DNA of 53,341 bases, taken from Gammaproteobacteria bacterium (GTDB lineage: Bacteria > Pseudomonadota > Gammaproteobacteria > 21-64-14). Under the pieces are notes generated by a model. It searched no databases, was not told the origin of the DNA, and saw only the letters and a program-made list of their open reading frames with translations. A program made the position numbers and the translations under genes. Location of the stretch: the NCBI GenBank assembly GCA_027013145.1, contig JALUXX010000038.1, positions 1 through 53,341 on the forward strand, in the 5' to 3' direction. Shown one piece after another: positions 28,809 through 39,392 of this stretch. Numbering within the stretch: position 1 is the stretch's first letter; each line of letters starts with the position of its first letter.

Positions 28809-28860
28809 GGGCCGTGCCCGCGCCGCGGGCGTCAAATTCAGCAGAGAGACGATTCCCGGG

Positions 28861-30036
28861 ATGTTCAAGGTTCTCACGCTCAACAACATCTCTCCCGCGG
28901 GCCTCGACCGGCTGCCGCGGGAGCGCTACGAGGTCGCCTCCGAGATCCGGCGGCCCGATGCCATCCTGCTGCGCTCTTTCAACATGCACGAGATGGAGTT
29001 GCCGGAGACGCTCAAGGCGGTCGGCCGCGCCGGCGCGGGGGTCAACAATATCCCCGTCGATCGCCTCACGCGCCGCGGCGTCGCCGTGTTCAACGCCCCC
29101 GGCGCCAACGCCAACGCCGTCAAGGAGCTGGTCGTCGCCGGCATGTTGCTCGCGGCGCGCAACATCTGTCAGGCGTGGGCCTACGCCCGGGGGTTGGAGG
29201 GCGACGCGGTTGCGGTGCACCGGCAGGTGGAGGCGGGCAAGAAGCGCTTCGTGGGCTTCGAGCTGCCGGGGCGCACGCTGGGTGTGGTCGGGCTCGGTTC
29301 CATCGGGGTCCAGGTGGCCAACGCGGCGATCGCCCTCGGCATGAACGTGATCGGCCACGATCAGCAGATCACCGTGCAGCGGGCCTGGCAGCTCTCCTCG
29401 CAGGTGCAGCAGGCGACCAGCGTGGACGACCTGCTCGCGCGCTCGGATTTCGTGACCTTCCACACGCCGCTGACCGAGTCGACGCGGCACATGATCAACG
29501 CCGAACGGCTCGCCTTGATGCGCCCGGGCGCGGTCGTGCTGAATTTCGCGCGGGACGGGATCGTGGACAACACCGCGATCCGCGCGGCGCTCGACGCCGG
29601 GCGGATCTACGCCTACGTGTGCGATTTTCCGCATCCGGACCTGCTGCAACACGATCGCGTCGTCGCGCTGCCCCATATCGGGGCGTCTACGCGCGAGGCG
29701 GAGGAGAACTGCGCGGTCATGGTGGCGGACGCCGTGCGCGACTACCTCGAGCACGGCATCGTGCGCAACTCGGTGAATTTCCCGGAGGTGGTCATGCCGC
29801 GTACCGAGGGCCACCGCCTCGCGGTGGTCAACAGCAACGTACCGAACATGGTCGGGCAGATCTCCACGGCGCTGGCCAAGGCGGGCCTCAATATCCTCGA
29901 TATGCTCAACAAGTCGCGCGGCGAAGTGGCCTATAATCTGGTGGACGTCAACGCGCCGGTCCCGGAGTCGACGCTGGCGGAGATCCGCTCCATCGACGGC
30001 GTGCTTGCGGTGCGGTTGTTGAACAACGGGGCCTGA
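28861..30036 (+). CDS. serA: D-3-phosphoglycerate dehydrogenase
   Basis: 391 aa. It catalyses the first step of serine synthesis, which makes sense next to serC. The Rossmann motif is VGLGSIG; catalytic-region blocks are NFARDGIVDN and the His of LPHIGASTREAEEN. The C-terminal ACT domain (LAVVNSNVPNMVGQISTALAKAGLNI) points to regulation by an amino acid, probably serine. Length fits the short ACT-containing type. In Pseudomonas the gene after serC is pheA, so serA is an insertion into the standard order. ATG 28861. Confidence 0.94.
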   Translation: MFKVLTLNNISPAGLDRLPRERYEVASEIRRPDAILLRSFNMHEMELPETLKAVGRAGAGVNNIPVDRLTRRGVAVFNAPGANANAVKELVVAGMLLAARNICQAWAYARGLEGDAVAVHRQVEAGKKRFVGFELPGRTLGVVGLGSIGVQVANAAIALGMNVIGHDQQITVQRAWQLSSQVQQATSVDDLLARSDFVTFHTPLTESTRHMINAERLALMRPGAVVLNFARDGIVDNTAIRAALDAGRIYAYVCDFPHPDLLQHDRVVALPHIGASTREAEENCAVMVADAVRDYLEHGIVRNSVNFPEVVMPRTEGHRLAVVNSNVPNMVGQISTALAKAGLNILDMLNKSRGEVAYNLVDVNAPVPESTLAEIRSIDGVLAVRLLNNGA

Positions 30037-30067
30037 GGCCGGGGGCGGATCCGGGGCGGCGGTTCGG

Positions 30068-31147
30068 GTGGACGAAGAACGAAAACTCGGGGAGATCCGC
30101 GCGCGCATCGACGAGCTGGACGAGCGTATCCAGGCGTTGATCGCAGAGCGCGCCGAGTGCGCGCGCGCCATCGCCGAGATCAAGCACGCCTCCGGTGCGG
30201 ACAACGGTTTCTATCGCCCCGAACGCGAGGCGCAGGTGTTGCGGCGGGTGCAGGCGCGCAATCGCGGCCCGCTGCCCGACGAGGACCTGCTGCGCATCTT
30301 CCGCGAACTCATCTCCGCCTGCCTGGCGCTGGAGGAGTCGCTCACGGTGGGTTTTCTCGGCCCGGAGGGGACCTTCACCCAGGAGGCCGCCTTCAAACAC
30401 TTCGGGCATTCGGTGCGCACGGTCCCGCTCGCGACCATCGAGGACGTCTTCCGCGAGGTCGAGGCGCAGGGGGCGCGCTTCGGCGTGGTGCCGGTGGAGA
30501 ACTCCACCGAGGGCGTCATTCACCATACCCTCGATCGCTTTCTGGTCTCGCCGCTGCGCATCTGCGGCGAAGTCGAGCTGCGCATCCATCATCATCTCCT
30601 GGGCGCCGGCGGCGGCGAGATCCGCCGCGTCTACTCGCACCAGCAGTCGCTGGCGCAGTGCCGGCGCTGGCTCGACCGCGAGCTGCCCCAGGCCGAGCGC
30701 GTGGCGGTGAGCAGCAACGCGGAGGCCGCGCGGCGCGTGCGCGGCGAGGCCGGGGCGGCGGCCATCGCCGGCGACACCGCGGCGCAGCTCTACGGGCTCG
30801 AGGTGCTGGCCGGGAACATCGAGGACGAGCCCGACAATACGACGCGTTTCCTGGTGATCGGCTCGCAGGCGGTGCCGCCGAGCGGCAACGACAAGACCTC
30901 GCTGCTGGTCTCGACGCGCAACCGCTCCGGCGCGCTCGCGCGGCTGCTCGAGCCCCTGGCACGGCACGGCGTCAGCATGACGCGCATCGAGTCGCGTCCC
31001 TCGCGGCGCGGGGTGTGGGAGTACGTGTTCTTCGTCGACGTCCTCGGCCACGCCGCGGAGGAGCCGCTGGCGCCGGCGCTCGCGGAACTCCAGGAGGAGT
31101 GCACGTTGTTCAAGGTGCTCGGCTCCTACCCGCGCGCGAGCCTGTGA
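30068..31147 (+). CDS. pheA: bifunctional chorismate mutase / prephenate dehydratase
   Basis: 359-aa P-protein for phenylalanine synthesis. It has an AroQ-type chorismate mutase (about 5-90, IDELDERIQALIAERAECA), prephenate dehydratase (about 93-270, VGFLGPEGTFTQEA and the catalytic TRF in NTTRFLVIG) and a C-terminal ACT domain (SLLVSTRNRSGALARLLEP, with ESRP) for Phe feedback. Start GTG 30068 has only a weak ribosome site. It overlaps tyrA by 4 nt (GTGA). Confidence 0.96.
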   Translation: MDEERKLGEIRARIDELDERIQALIAERAECARAIAEIKHASGADNGFYRPEREAQVLRRVQARNRGPLPDEDLLRIFRELISACLALEESLTVGFLGPEGTFTQEAAFKHFGHSVRTVPLATIEDVFREVEAQGARFGVVPVENSTEGVIHHTLDRFLVSPLRICGEVELRIHHHLLGAGGGEIRRVYSHQQSLAQCRRWLDRELPQAERVAVSSNAEAARRVRGEAGAAAIAGDTAAQLYGLEVLAGNIEDEPDNTTRFLVIGSQAVPPSGNDKTSLLVSTRNRSGALARLLEPLARHGVSMTRIESRPSRRGVWEYVFFVDVLGHAAEEPLAPALAELQEECTLFKVLGSYPRASL

Positions 31148-32091
31148 GCGGATCGGTGGGCGCAGGGCCCGGCAGCGGGATCCGCAGCGGGCGGGGTGAC
31201 GACCCGGGCGCGGGTGCGGCGGCGCCGGTGCGGCGCTTGTGCGTGATCGGCGTCGGGCTGATCGGGGGCTCGTTCGCGCGCGCCCTGCGCGCCGCCGGCG
31301 CCTGCGCCGAGATTGTCGGGTGCGGTCGCGACGCCGCGCACCTGGAGCGGGCGCGCGCGCTCGGCGTGATCGATCGCGCCGAGGTCGATCCGGCGCGCGC
31401 CGTCGTCGATGCGGATGTGGTGATGCTGGCCGCGCCCGTGGGCGCGAGCGGCGCGCTGCTCCAGGCGGTGGCGCCGGTGCTGCGCGACGACGCGCTGATC
31501 AGCGACGCCGGCAGCGTCAAGGGGTCGGTGCTCGCCGCGGCGCGCGCCGCGCTGGGGGGCCGCTTCCCGGCCTTCGTCCCGGGTCACCCCATCGCCGGGA
31601 CCGAACGCAGCGGGGTCGAGGCCTCGAGCGTGGACCTCTTCCGTGGGCGCTGCACGGTGTTGACCCCGACCGCGGAGACCGACGCGCGGGCGCTGGCCCG
31701 GGTGCGCGGGTTATGGGAGGCGTGCGGGGCGCGCGTGGTGGAGATGGACGCCGCGCACCACGACCGGGTGTTCGCCGCCGTCAGCCACCTGCCGCACCTG
31801 CTCGCCTACACCCTCGTCGACTGGATCGCCGCGCGCCCCGACGCCGCCGAGCTGTTCGACTTCGCCGGCGGCGGCTTTCGGGACTTCACCCGCATCGCCT
31901 CCAGCGACCCGGTCATGTGGCGCGACATCTGTACGGCCAACGCCGAGGCGCTGGGCGCGCAGCTCGCGGAGTTCGCCGCGGCGCTGGACGCGGTGCTGCG
32001 GGCCGTGCGCGCCGGCGACGCCGCGGCGCTCGAGGCGCTGTTCGCGCGCGCCAAGCGCGCCCGCGACCGGAAGGTGGAGGCGGAGCGGTGA
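31144..32091 (+). CDS. tyrA: prephenate dehydrogenase
   Basis: A 315-aa NAD(P)-dependent enzyme of tyrosine synthesis. The Rossmann start is [23 protein letters not shown] and [12 protein letters not shown] are the substrate-site blocks; the helical dimerisation domain has [20 protein letters not shown] and [18 protein letters not shown] 31144 overlaps pheA, and its stop overlaps aroA (GTGA). The hisC-type aminotransferase often found between pheA and tyrA is absent. Confidence 0.95.
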   Translation: MSGSVGAGPGSGIRSGRGDDPGAGAAAPVRRLCVIGVGLIGGSFARALRAAGACAEIVGCGRDAAHLERARALGVIDRAEVDPARAVVDADVVMLAAPVGASGALLQAVAPVLRDDALISDAGSVKGSVLAAARAALGGRFPAFVPGHPIAGTERSGVEASSVDLFRGRCTVLTPTAETDARALARVRGLWEACGARVVEMDAAHHDRVFAAVSHLPHLLAYTLVDWIAARPDAAELFDFAGGGFRDFTRIASSDPVMWRDICTANAEALGAQLAEFAAALDAVLRAVRAGDAAALEALFARAKRARDRKVEAER

Positions 32092-33431
32092 GCGCCGGCG
32101 GCCGCTACCGGGTCCGCCCGGGCGGGCGCCTGGTCGGGCGCCTGCGCGTACCCGGCGACAAGTCGATCTCGCACCGCGCGCTCATGTTGGGCGCCGTCGC
32201 CGAGGGGGTCACCGTCATCGACGGCTTCCTCGAGGGGGCCGACTGCCTGGCGACCCTACGGGCGCTGCGCGCGCTCGGGGTGGAGATCGAAGGCCCCGCA
32301 GGCGGGCGGGTCACCGTGCACGGCGTCGGCCTGCACGGGCTGCGGCCCCCGACCGCTGCGCTCGATCTCGGCAACTCCGGCACCTCCATGCGCCTGCTCG
32401 CCGGTCTGCTCGCCGGGCAGGCGTTCCCGGTCACCCTGACCGGCGACGCCTCGCTCTCGCGCCGCCCGATGCGGCGCATCACCGAGCCGCTCGCGGCGAT
32501 GGGTGCGCGCATCGAGACGACCGCCGCGGGTACCGCGCCGCTGCGTCTGGCGGGCGGGGCGCGGCTGCACGGCATCGACTACGACCTCCCGGTGGCGAGC
32601 GCGCAGATCAAGTCCTGCCTGCTGCTCGCCGGGCTGTATGCGCACGGGCACACCTGCGTGCGCGAGCCGGCGCCCACGCGCGATCACACCGAGCGCATGC
32701 TCGCGGGCCTGGGTCACGCCCCCGCGCGCGCGGGCGGGCGCATCTGCGTGGAGGGCGGCGCACGGCTGCACGGACGGGCCATCGACGTCCCGGCGGACCT
32801 GTCCTCGGCCGCGTTCTTCCTGGTCGGGGCGAGCATCGCGCCGGGCTCGGACCTGCGGCTCGAACACGTCGGCGTCAACCCCACGCGCACCGGGGTGATC
32901 GAGATCCTGCGCCGCATGGGCGCGGACATCGAGATCCTCAATCCGCGCGAGGCGGGCGGCGAGCCGGTCGCGGACCTGCGGGTACGGGCGGCCCCCCTGC
33001 GCGGCATCGCCATCGGGCCGGAGCTGGTGCCCCTGGCGATCGACGAGTTTCCGGCGGTCTTCGTGGCCGCGGCCTGCGCCGAGGGCGAGACCGTGCTCAC
33101 CGGGGCGGAGGAGCTGCGCGTGAAGGAGAGCGACCGCATCCAGGTAATGGCCGAGGGCCTGCAGGCCCTCGGGGTGGCGGCGCGCCCGACCGCGGACGGC
33201 ATCGTCATCCGCGGCGGCACGCCGGGCGGAGGCACGGTGGACAGCCACGGCGATCACCGCATCGCCATGGCCTTCGCGATCGCCGCGCTGCGCGCCGCCG
33301 GGCCGGTCACGGTCACCGACACCAGCAACGTGGAGACCTCCTTTCCGGGATTCCCGGCCGCCGCCGCCGGGGTCGGCCTCGGGATCGTCGCCGAGCGCGG
33401 CGGGGACCCGGCGGCGGAGGCGCGGGAGTGA
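32088..33431 (+). CDS. aroA: 3-phosphoshikimate 1-carboxyvinyltransferase (EPSP synthase)
   Basis: 447-aa shikimate-pathway enzyme. Family blocks are [39 protein letters not shown], the [10 protein letters not shown] catalytic segment and [11 protein letters not shown]. It acts just before chorismate, the substrate of PheA. GTG 32088 overlaps the tyrA stop, and its own stop overlaps cmk. In some bacteria tyrA and aroA are fused; here they are separate but coupled. Confidence 0.96.
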   Translation: MSAGGRYRVRPGGRLVGRLRVPGDKSISHRALMLGAVAEGVTVIDGFLEGADCLATLRALRALGVEIEGPAGGRVTVHGVGLHGLRPPTAALDLGNSGTSMRLLAGLLAGQAFPVTLTGDASLSRRPMRRITEPLAAMGARIETTAAGTAPLRLAGGARLHGIDYDLPVASAQIKSCLLLAGLYAHGHTCVREPAPTRDHTERMLAGLGHAPARAGGRICVEGGARLHGRAIDVPADLSSAAFFLVGASIAPGSDLRLEHVGVNPTRTGVIEILRRMGADIEILNPREAGGEPVADLRVRAAPLRGIAIGPELVPLAIDEFPAVFVAAACAEGETVLTGAEELRVKESDRIQVMAEGLQALGVAARPTADGIVIRGGTPGGGTVDSHGDHRIAMAFAIAALRAAGPVTVTDTSNVETSFPGFPAAAAGVGLGIVAERGGDPAAEARE

Positions 33432-34111
33432 CCGGCCCGGCCGCTTCCGGCCCGGTGCCGGTGGTCACGATCGACGGTCCCGGCGGTTCGGGGAAGGGGA
33501 CCGTGGGCCGGCGGCTGGCGCAGGCCCTGGGCTGGCATTACCTCGACAGCGGCGCGCTCTACCGCCTCGTGGCCCTGGCGGCGCAGCGCCGCGGCGTGGC
33601 CCTGGACGACGCGCCGGCCCTGGCGGCCCTGGCCCGTGACCTGGAGGTCCTCTTCGAGATCGGTCCCGGCCCCGACGAGGAACGTGTCCGGCTCGCGGGG
33701 GACGAGGTCGGCCCCGATCTGCGCACCGAGGCCTGCGGGGAGCGCGCCTCGCGGGTCGCGGCCCTGCCGGCGGTGCGCGCGGCGCTCCTGGAGCGCCAGC
33801 GGGCGTTCCGCCGCCCCCCGGGGCTGGTGGCCGACGGGCGCGACATGGGCAGCGTCGTATTTCCGGACGCGACGCTCAAGATCTTCCTCACGGCGAGCCC
33901 CCTGGAGCGCGCCCGCCGGCGCTATAACCAGTTGAAGGAGAAAGGGGTCAGTGCTAACCTAGCGGCTCTTTCGGACGAGATCGCCCGCCGGGACGCGCGT
34001 GACGCGCAACGGGCCGTGGCCCCGTTGCGTCCGGCCGCCGATGCGGTCGTGCTCGACACCACCGGGATGGCGATCGCCGAAGTGGTGGCGCGCGTGCGCG
34101 GGTTGCTGTAA
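33428..34111 (+). CDS. cmk: cytidylate kinase
   Basis: A 227-aa nucleoside monophosphate kinase for CMP/dCMP. Walker A is [30 protein letters not shown] and [16 protein letters not shown] are family blocks, and [10 protein letters not shown] is part of the lid/basic region. GTG 33428 overlaps aroA by 4 nt. The aroA-cmk-rpsA order is classical. Confidence 0.96.
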   Translation: MTGPAASGPVPVVTIDGPGGSGKGTVGRRLAQALGWHYLDSGALYRLVALAAQRRGVALDDAPALAALARDLEVLFEIGPGPDEERVRLAGDEVGPDLRTEACGERASRVAALPAVRAALLERQRAFRRPPGLVADGRDMGSVVFPDATLKIFLTASPLERARRRYNQLKEKGVSANLAALSDEIARRDARDAQRAVAPLRPAADAVVLDTTGMAIAEVVARVRGLL

Positions 34112-34201
34112 CGTGCCCCGGCTTGCGAGAGGGCGGTCGGGCCGGGGCCCGGCCGGCGGGTCCATTCGTCGACAGGACGTACAGGGCAGAGATTAATCGG
34201 A

Positions 34202-35875
34202 ATGAGTGAAAGTTTCGCGGAGTTGTTCGAGCAGAGCCTGGCGCACACGCAGATGCGGCCCGGTTCGATCATCACCGGCAAGGTGGTGGACATCCGGCCC
34301 GATGCGGTGGTGGTGAGCGCGGGCCTGAAGTCGGAGGGGGTCATCCCCATCGACCAGTTCTATACCGACGACGGCGCCCTCGAGGTCTCCCTGGGCGACG
34401 AGATTGAGGTCGCCCTGGATGCGGTCGAGGACGGCTTCGGCGAGACCCGCCTCTCGCGCGAGAAGGCCAAGCGCGCGCGCACCTGGACCCACCTGGAGCA
34501 GGCCTTCGAGAAAGGCGAGACGGTCACCGGCCAGATCAGCGGCAAGGTCAAGGGCGGTTTCACGGTGGATCTGGACACCGTGCGCGCCTTCCTGCCCGGC
34601 TCGCTCGTGGACATCCGCCCGGTCCGCGATACCACCTACCTCGAGGGCAAGGATCTCGAGTTCAAGGTCATCAAGATCGACCGCAAGCGCAACAACGTCG
34701 TGGTCTCGCGCCGCGCGGTGCTCGAATCCGAATACTCCGCCGAGCGCGAGGCCCTGCTCGACAAGCTCGAGGAGGGCGCCGTCCTCAAGGGTGTGGTGAA
34801 GAACCTGACCGACTACGGCGCGTTCGTCGATCTCGGCGGCATCGACGGGCTGCTGCATATCACGGATATGGCGTGGAAGCGCGTCAAGCATCCCTCCGAG
34901 GTGTGCAACATCGGCGACGAACTCGAGGTCAAGGTGCTCAAGTTCGACCGCGAGCGCAACCGCGTCTCCCTCGGCCTCAAGCAGCTCGGTGAGGATCCGT
35001 GGGTCGACCTCTCGCGCCGCTACCCGGTCGGCACCCGCCTGTTCGGCAAGGTCACCAACATCACCGACTACGGCTGCTTCGTGGAGATCGAGGAAGGCGT
35101 CGAGGGCCTGGTTCACGTCTCGGAGATGGATTGGACCAACAAGAACGTGAGCCCCTCCAAGGTCGTGCAGATGGGCGACGAGGTGGAGGTGCTGGTGCTG
35201 GACATCGACGAGGAGCGCCGGCGTATCTCCCTCGGCATCAAGCAGTGCCAGTCCAATCCGTGGGAGGCCTTCGCGGCCACCCACAACAAGAACGACCGGG
35301 TCGTGGGTACGATCAAGTCGATCACCGATTTCGGCATCTTCGTCGGACTCGAGGGCGATATCGACGGACTCATCCATATGTCGGACATCTCCTGGAACGT
35401 GCCCGGCGAGGAAGCCATCCGCGACTACAAGAAGGGCGACGAGATCGAAGCGGTGGTGCTTAGCGTGGACCCGGAGCGCGAGCGCATCTCGCTCGGGATC
35501 AAGCAGCTCGACAAGGACCCGATGTCCAATTTCCTCGGCGGCAACGAGAAGGGCGCCGTCGTCAAGGGGACGGTGCGCGAGGTCGACGCCAAGGGTGCCG
35601 TGATCGACCTCGGCGACGGCGTCGAGGGCTACCTGCGCGCCTCCGAGCTCACCCGCGACCGCGTCGAGGACGCGCGCACCGTGCTCAACGTCGGCGACGA
35701 GGTCGAGGCGAAGTTCATCGGGGTCGACCGCAAGAATCGCACCATCAATCTCTCGATCAAGGCCCTCGAAGATCAGGAGGAGAGCCAATCGGTGCGCGAC
35801 TACGGTCGTTCGTCCGCGGCCGGAACCACGAGTCTGGGCGACATCCTCAAGGAGCAGCTCGAAAAGAACGAATAG
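34202..35875 (+). CDS. rpsA: 30S ribosomal protein S1
   Basis: 557 aa with six S1 RNA-binding domains; the recurring motif (for example [38 protein letters not shown]) is easy to see from about residue 190 onward. S1 binds mRNA leaders for translation initiation. No Shine-Dalgarno sequence precedes ATG 34202 (GATTAATCGG), which is normal for rpsA and its autoregulation. A 90-bp gap separates it from cmk. Confidence 0.97.
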   Translation: MSESFAELFEQSLAHTQMRPGSIITGKVVDIRPDAVVVSAGLKSEGVIPIDQFYTDDGALEVSLGDEIEVALDAVEDGFGETRLSREKAKRARTWTHLEQAFEKGETVTGQISGKVKGGFTVDLDTVRAFLPGSLVDIRPVRDTTYLEGKDLEFKVIKIDRKRNNVVVSRRAVLESEYSAEREALLDKLEEGAVLKGVVKNLTDYGAFVDLGGIDGLLHITDMAWKRVKHPSEVCNIGDELEVKVLKFDRERNRVSLGLKQLGEDPWVDLSRRYPVGTRLFGKVTNITDYGCFVEIEEGVEGLVHVSEMDWTNKNVSPSKVVQMGDEVEVLVLDIDEERRRISLGIKQCQSNPWEAFAATHNKNDRVVGTIKSITDFGIFVGLEGDIDGLIHMSDISWNVPGEEAIRDYKKGDEIEAVVLSVDPERERISLGIKQLDKDPMSNFLGGNEKGAVVKGTVREVDAKGAVIDLGDGVEGYLRASELTRDRVEDARTVLNVGDEVEAKFIGVDRKNRTINLSIKALEDQEESQSVRDYGRSSAAGTTSLGDILKEQLEKNE

Positions 35876-35940
35876 CGAAGCGATGCGCGCGCACGGGGTG
35901 GTGCCGCGCCGCCGGGCGGTCGCCGGCGGCGGAGAACGAT

Positions 35941-35961
35941 CGGTATTGGAAGGGGATACCG
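35941..35961 (+). promoter_or_regulatory. hairpin holding the ihfB ribosome-binding site in its loop
   Basis: CGGTAT (35941-35946) and ATACCG (35956-35961) are perfect complements; the 9-nt loop TGGAAGGGG contains the Shine-Dalgarno sequence of ihfB (ATG 35966). It could expose or gate the site, but short stems like this arise by chance. Confidence 0.35.
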
Positions 35962-35965
35962 AAGA

Positions 35966-36268
35966 ATGACAAAGTCCGAGTTGATCGAGGCGCTCGCGCG
36001 CAAGCAGAGCCACCTCAAGTACCGCGACGTGGAACTCGCCGTCAAGGGTCTCCTGGAGCAGATGAGCCAGGCGCTCGCGACGGGTCAGCGCATCGAGATC
36101 CGCGGCTTCGGCAGCTTCTCGCTCCACTACCGCCCGCCGCGCATCGGGCGCAACCCGAAGACGGGCGATTCCGTGCAGTTGCCCGGCAAGTACGTCCCCC
36201 ATTTCAAGCCGGGCAAGGAACTGCGCGAGCGCGTCAATACCGGCGACCGGCGCCCCACCGAGGCCTGA
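35966..36268 (+). CDS. ihfB: integration host factor subunit beta
   Basis: 100-aa HU-family DNA-bending protein. [14 protein letters not shown] start, [29 protein letters not shown] arm, with the Pro that intercalates into DNA, and VHF-like end. It forms IHF with IhfA (not in window) and would be the bending protein at the sigma54 promoters proposed here. The gene after rpsA is ihfB in most gammaproteobacteria. Confidence 0.95.
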   Translation: MTKSELIEALARKQSHLKYRDVELAVKGLLEQMSQALATGQRIEIRGFGSFSLHYRPPRIGRNPKTGDSVQLPGKYVPHFKPGKELRERVNTGDRRPTEA

Positions 36269-36307
36269 CGCCGCTTCCCCCTGTGCGGGGATGGTTCCCC
36301 CGATTCA

Positions 36308-36840
36308 TTGCGTAGGGCCAGGCTTGCCGGGCCGACGGCGTCGGCCGTCCCGATGTTGCATGTATCGGCGTTGTCGACGGGGTAGGGCCGGGCTTGCCCG
36401 GCCGACGCTGCCGATCGGACCCACGTCGCCCAGGTTGGCGTTGTCGGCGGGCCGAGGCCCGCCCTACGAGGCCGGGGCCGTCGATCCGGGCGGCGTGGTT
36501 CGGATCCGGTGTCGTCGGCGGGGTGAGCCCCGCCCTACGGGTGCCTGCATCGGCGTTGTCGGCGGGGTAGGGCCGGGCTTGCCCGGCCGAGGCTGTCGAT
36601 CAGACCCATGTCGTCCAGGTTGGCGTTGTCGGCGGGCCGAGGCCCGCCCTACGAGGCCGGGGCCGTCGATCCGGGCGGCGTGGTTCGGATCCGGCGTCGT
36701 CGGCGGGGTGAGCCCCGCCCTACGGGTGCCTGCATCGGCGTTGTCGGCGGGGTAGGGCCGGGCTTGCCCGGCCGAGGCTGTCGATCGGACCCACGTCGTC
36801 CAGGTTGGCGTTGTCGGCGGGCCGAGGCCCGCCCTAGGGG
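36308..36840. repeat. REP/BIME array with 185-bp tandem period
   Basis: The unit GTAGGGCCGGGCTTGCCCGG starts at 36382, 36567 and 36752, exactly 185 bp apart, with the intervening DNA nearly identical (each period also contains reversed GGCCGAGGCCCGCCCTAC and GGTGAGCCCCGCCCTAC hairpins). That makes about 2.6 periods, preceded by one degenerate unit at 36312. The whole 658-bp ihfB-lapA gap is this array; open frames across it are not genes. Confidence 0.85.
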
Positions 36841-36863
36841 CCGACGGCGCGCTGCCCCGCCGC

Positions 36864-36893
36864 AGGACACCGGCGAGAGATGCGGGCTAGAAT
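36864..36893 (+). promoter_or_regulatory. probable promoter of lapA-lapB
   Basis: TAGAAT at 36888-36893 is a good -10 hexamer, and AGGACA (36864-36869) is a 4/6 match to TTGACA with 18-bp spacing. It is located just after the REP array, giving lapAB their own transcription start near 36900. Confidence 0.4.
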
Positions 36894-36926
36894 GAGCCTC
36901 CTCGCAAGGTGTGCAGGGAGGGCGGC

Positions 36927-37220
36927 ATGGCGCGGATTCTCGCTTTCGTAATCGTCGTGGTGGTGGTGACGCTGGCACTGAGCTTTGCGGTCCTCAACGC
37001 TCGTCCGGTCCCGCTCGACTTCTACTTCGGGACCCGCGAGATCCCCCTGGCCCTCGCCCTGGTGCTGGCGCTCGTCGCCGGTGCCGTGCTGGGGGTCGCC
37101 GCGAGTCTGACCATGGTGCTGCGTGCGCGCGGCGAGGCCCGGCGGCTGCGCCGCAGCGCGCGTCGTGCCGAAGAGGAACTGGAGAACCTGCGCAAGCTTC
37201 CCCTCCGGCCCGATCCCTGA
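36927..37220 (+). CDS. lapA: LapA (lipopolysaccharide assembly protein A)
   Basis: 97-aa inner-membrane protein with two membrane segments (about 4-20 and 38-58) and a short basic cytoplasmic helix; the NARPVPLDFYFGTREIPLAL block is diagnostic of LapA/YciS. It works with LapB. ATG 36927 has GGGAGGGC upstream. TGATG overlap with lapB. Confidence 0.92.
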   Translation: MARILAFVIVVVVVTLALSFAVLNARPVPLDFYFGTREIPLALALVLALVAGAVLGVAASLTMVLRARGEARRLRRSARRAEEELENLRKLPLRPDP

Positions 37221-38446
37221 TGGCGTTCGACCTCCTCTGGCTGCTGCTCCCCGTAGCCGCCGCCTCCGGTTGGTTCGCGGCCCGGCGCGGCGCGAAGCGG
37301 GCGCCGGCGCGTCCCGACGGAGGCTATTTCGAGGGGCTCAACTTCCTTCTCAACGAGCAGCCCGACCGCGCCATCGAGGTGTTCACACGGATGGTCGAGG
37401 TGGACAGCGAGACGGTCGAGGTGCACCTGGCGCTCGGAAACCTGTTCCGCCGCCGCGGCGAGGTCGACCGCGCGATCCGGATCCACCAGAACCTCATCGC
37501 CCGCCCCTCGCTCACACGTACCCAGCGCGCCGGGGCGCTGCTGGAACTCGGCGAGGACTACCTGCGGTCCGGTGTGCTCGATCGCGCGGAGAACCTGTTT
37601 CGCGAACTCGCCGATACCGGCCTGCACACGGCGGCGGCGCTGCGCCGCCTGGTCGACATCTACGAGCACGAGAAGGAGTGGGAAGCGGCGATCGGCGCCG
37701 CCCGCCGCCTCGAAGCGGCAAACGGCGGCGTGCAGCGCGCCGCGATCGCACAGTATCACTGCGAACTGGCCGAGATCGCGCGCGCGGCCGGGCGCCACGA
37801 CGACGCGCTGCGCAGTGTGCGCCGCGCGCTGTCGCACGATCGGCGCTGCGCACGCGCGAGCATCCTCGAAGGGCGCCTGGAGATGGAGCGCGGCCGCTAT
37901 CGCAGCGCCGCCGAGAGCTTAATGCGCGTGGACGAGCAGGCGCCGGAGTATCTCGCGGAGGTCATCGAACCGCTGGGCGAGTGCTTCCGCCGGCTCGGAC
38001 GGCCGGAGCGGCTGGAGGCGTTCCTGGAGCGGGTGCTGGCTCGACATCCGGAAACGAGCGCGATCATCGCGCTCGCTGAGTTGCGCGGGCGTCGCAGCGG
38101 GGCCGCGGAGGCGGCGCGCTTCCTGGCGGAGGCGCTCGAACGCAACCCCTCGCTCCTCGGCATTCAGCGCCTCGTGCGCTGGTACCGGTCGCACGCGCAC
38201 GGGGAATGCGAGCGCGAACTCTCCACCGTCGGCGAGTGCATGGAACGGTTGTTCGAAGACGTGCCGGCCTATTACTGTACGCACTGTGGGTTCAGCGGCC
38301 GCACCCTGCACTGGCAGTGTCCCGGCTGTCGGCGCTGGGGCAGCGTGAAGCCGCTGCACGGGATGTCGGTGAACGCTTTCCTCGCGAGCATGTCGGGGCG
38401 GCTGCAGACCTCGGGTCGGCCGGCGGACGCGGAGGGGAGGCGGTGA
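37220..38446 (+). CDS. lapB: LapB (LPS assembly protein B / YciM)
   Basis: A 408-aa protein. An N-terminal membrane anchor (2-22) is followed by [21 protein letters not shown] and a run of TPR repeats (about 35-340), ending in a rubredoxin-type metal domain with CTHCGF and CPGC. LapB presents LpxC to the FtsH protease and coordinates LPS synthesis. All four metal cysteines are present. ATG 37220 overlaps the lapA stop by one base. Confidence 0.95.
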   Translation: MAFDLLWLLLPVAAASGWFAARRGAKRAPARPDGGYFEGLNFLLNEQPDRAIEVFTRMVEVDSETVEVHLALGNLFRRRGEVDRAIRIHQNLIARPSLTRTQRAGALLELGEDYLRSGVLDRAENLFRELADTGLHTAAALRRLVDIYEHEKEWEAAIGAARRLEAANGGVQRAAIAQYHCELAEIARAAGRHDDALRSVRRALSHDRRCARASILEGRLEMERGRYRSAAESLMRVDEQAPEYLAEVIEPLGECFRRLGRPERLEAFLERVLARHPETSAIIALAELRGRRSGAAEAARFLAEALERNPSLLGIQRLVRWYRSHAHGECERELSTVGECMERLFEDVPAYYCTHCGFSGRTLHWQCPGCRRWGSVKPLHGMSVNAFLASMSGRLQTSGRPADAEGRR

Positions 38447-38546
38447 CTGCGGGGTACGCGCGGCGGCGGGCGGGGGCCGTCGGGCGACTGGGGATGGAGG
38501 TCGCTATGGCCGGTTGGAACCGGCGCCGCCGGTGGGTTCGCGCGCC

Positions 38547-39269
38547 GTGAACGCACCGGCTCCGCACATTATCGTGGCGCTGGACTATCCCGCGGCGGAG
38601 CCCGCGCTTGCGCTCGCGCGGCGGCTCGATCCGGCGCGCTGCCGGCTCAAGGTCGGCAAGGAGTTGTTCACCCGTGCCGGCCCGGGGGTGGTACGCGCGC
38701 TCGCGGATGCGGGCTTCGACGTCTTCCTCGATCTCAAGTACCACGACATCCCCAATACCGTCGCCGCCGCCTGTGCCGCGGCCGCGGAACTCGGGGTGTG
38801 GATGCTCAACGTCCACGCCCTCGGCGGGCGGCGCATGCTCGAGGCCGCGCGCGACGCCGTGCACGCGCGGGCGCGTGCGGGCGGGCGCCGCCCGTTGTTG
38901 ATCGCCGTGACCATCCTCACCAGCCTCGCCGAGGCCGATCTGCGCGAGGTCGGCTTCGGCGGTCCGCCGGCGGAGAACGTCACGCGGCTCGCCGCGCTCG
39001 CGCGCGCCGCCGGTCTGGACGGGGTGGTGTGCGCGCCGACCGAGGCCGCGGCCCTGCGCGCGACGCTCGGCGGGGACTTTCTGCTGGTCACCCCCGGCGT
39101 GCGCCCCGCGGGTGCGGGCGCGGGCGACCAGCGCCGCGTCCTCACCCCCGCGCAGGCGCGGGCCGCCGGGGCCGACTACCTGGTGATCGGGCGTCCGGTC
39201 ACGCAGGCGGACGACCCCCTCGCGGCGCTGGCGGCGATCGAAGAGGAACTCGCGGAGGGCCCGGCGTGA
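38547..39269 (+). CDS. pyrF: orotidine-5'-phosphate decarboxylase
   Basis: 240 aa. It catalyses the final step of UMP synthesis. IVALDYP start, [13 protein letters not shown] (catalytic Lys/Asp set), VTPGVRP and [14 protein letters not shown] phosphate-binding end. GTG 38547 is the family start; a frame extension to 38514 lacks support. The lapB-pyrF order is conserved in E. coli. Confidence 0.95.
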   Translation: MNAPAPHIIVALDYPAAEPALALARRLDPARCRLKVGKELFTRAGPGVVRALADAGFDVFLDLKYHDIPNTVAAACAAAAELGVWMLNVHALGGRRMLEAARDAVHARARAGGRRPLLIAVTILTSLAEADLREVGFGGPPAENVTRLAALARAAGLDGVVCAPTEAAALRATLGGDFLLVTPGVRPAGAGAGDQRRVLTPAQARAAGADYLVIGRPVTQADDPLAALAAIEEELAEGPA

Positions 39270-39392
39270 TTGACATGCCCGCCCGCGGTGTTAGCATCGT
39301 CCGGGCGCGGTGTCTTCGGGCGCCGGCGCAGGGAGTGACACACGGAGTGTGGCGGGGCGCGGACGCCCCGGTTTCCAACGGAGGGAAATGCC

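Noticed and set aside
34169-34197. Promoter-like TCGACA-17-ATTAAT before rpsA.
   Set aside because: The -10 match is poor and would start transcription within the rpsA ATG; not supported.
34193-36202. Minus-strand frame of about 670 codons opposite rpsA and ihfB.
   Set aside because: The repetitive look comes from the repeated S1 domains on the other strand; not a gene.
36308-36840. Possible CRISPR array because of regular spacing.
   Set aside because: Units are 185 bp with nearly identical 'spacers', there are no cas genes, and the hairpins match dispersed REP elements.
36291-36895. Open frames inside the 36.3-36.8 kb region.
   Set aside because: They translate REP hairpins (repeated GPGLPGR-like strings) and have no start signals.
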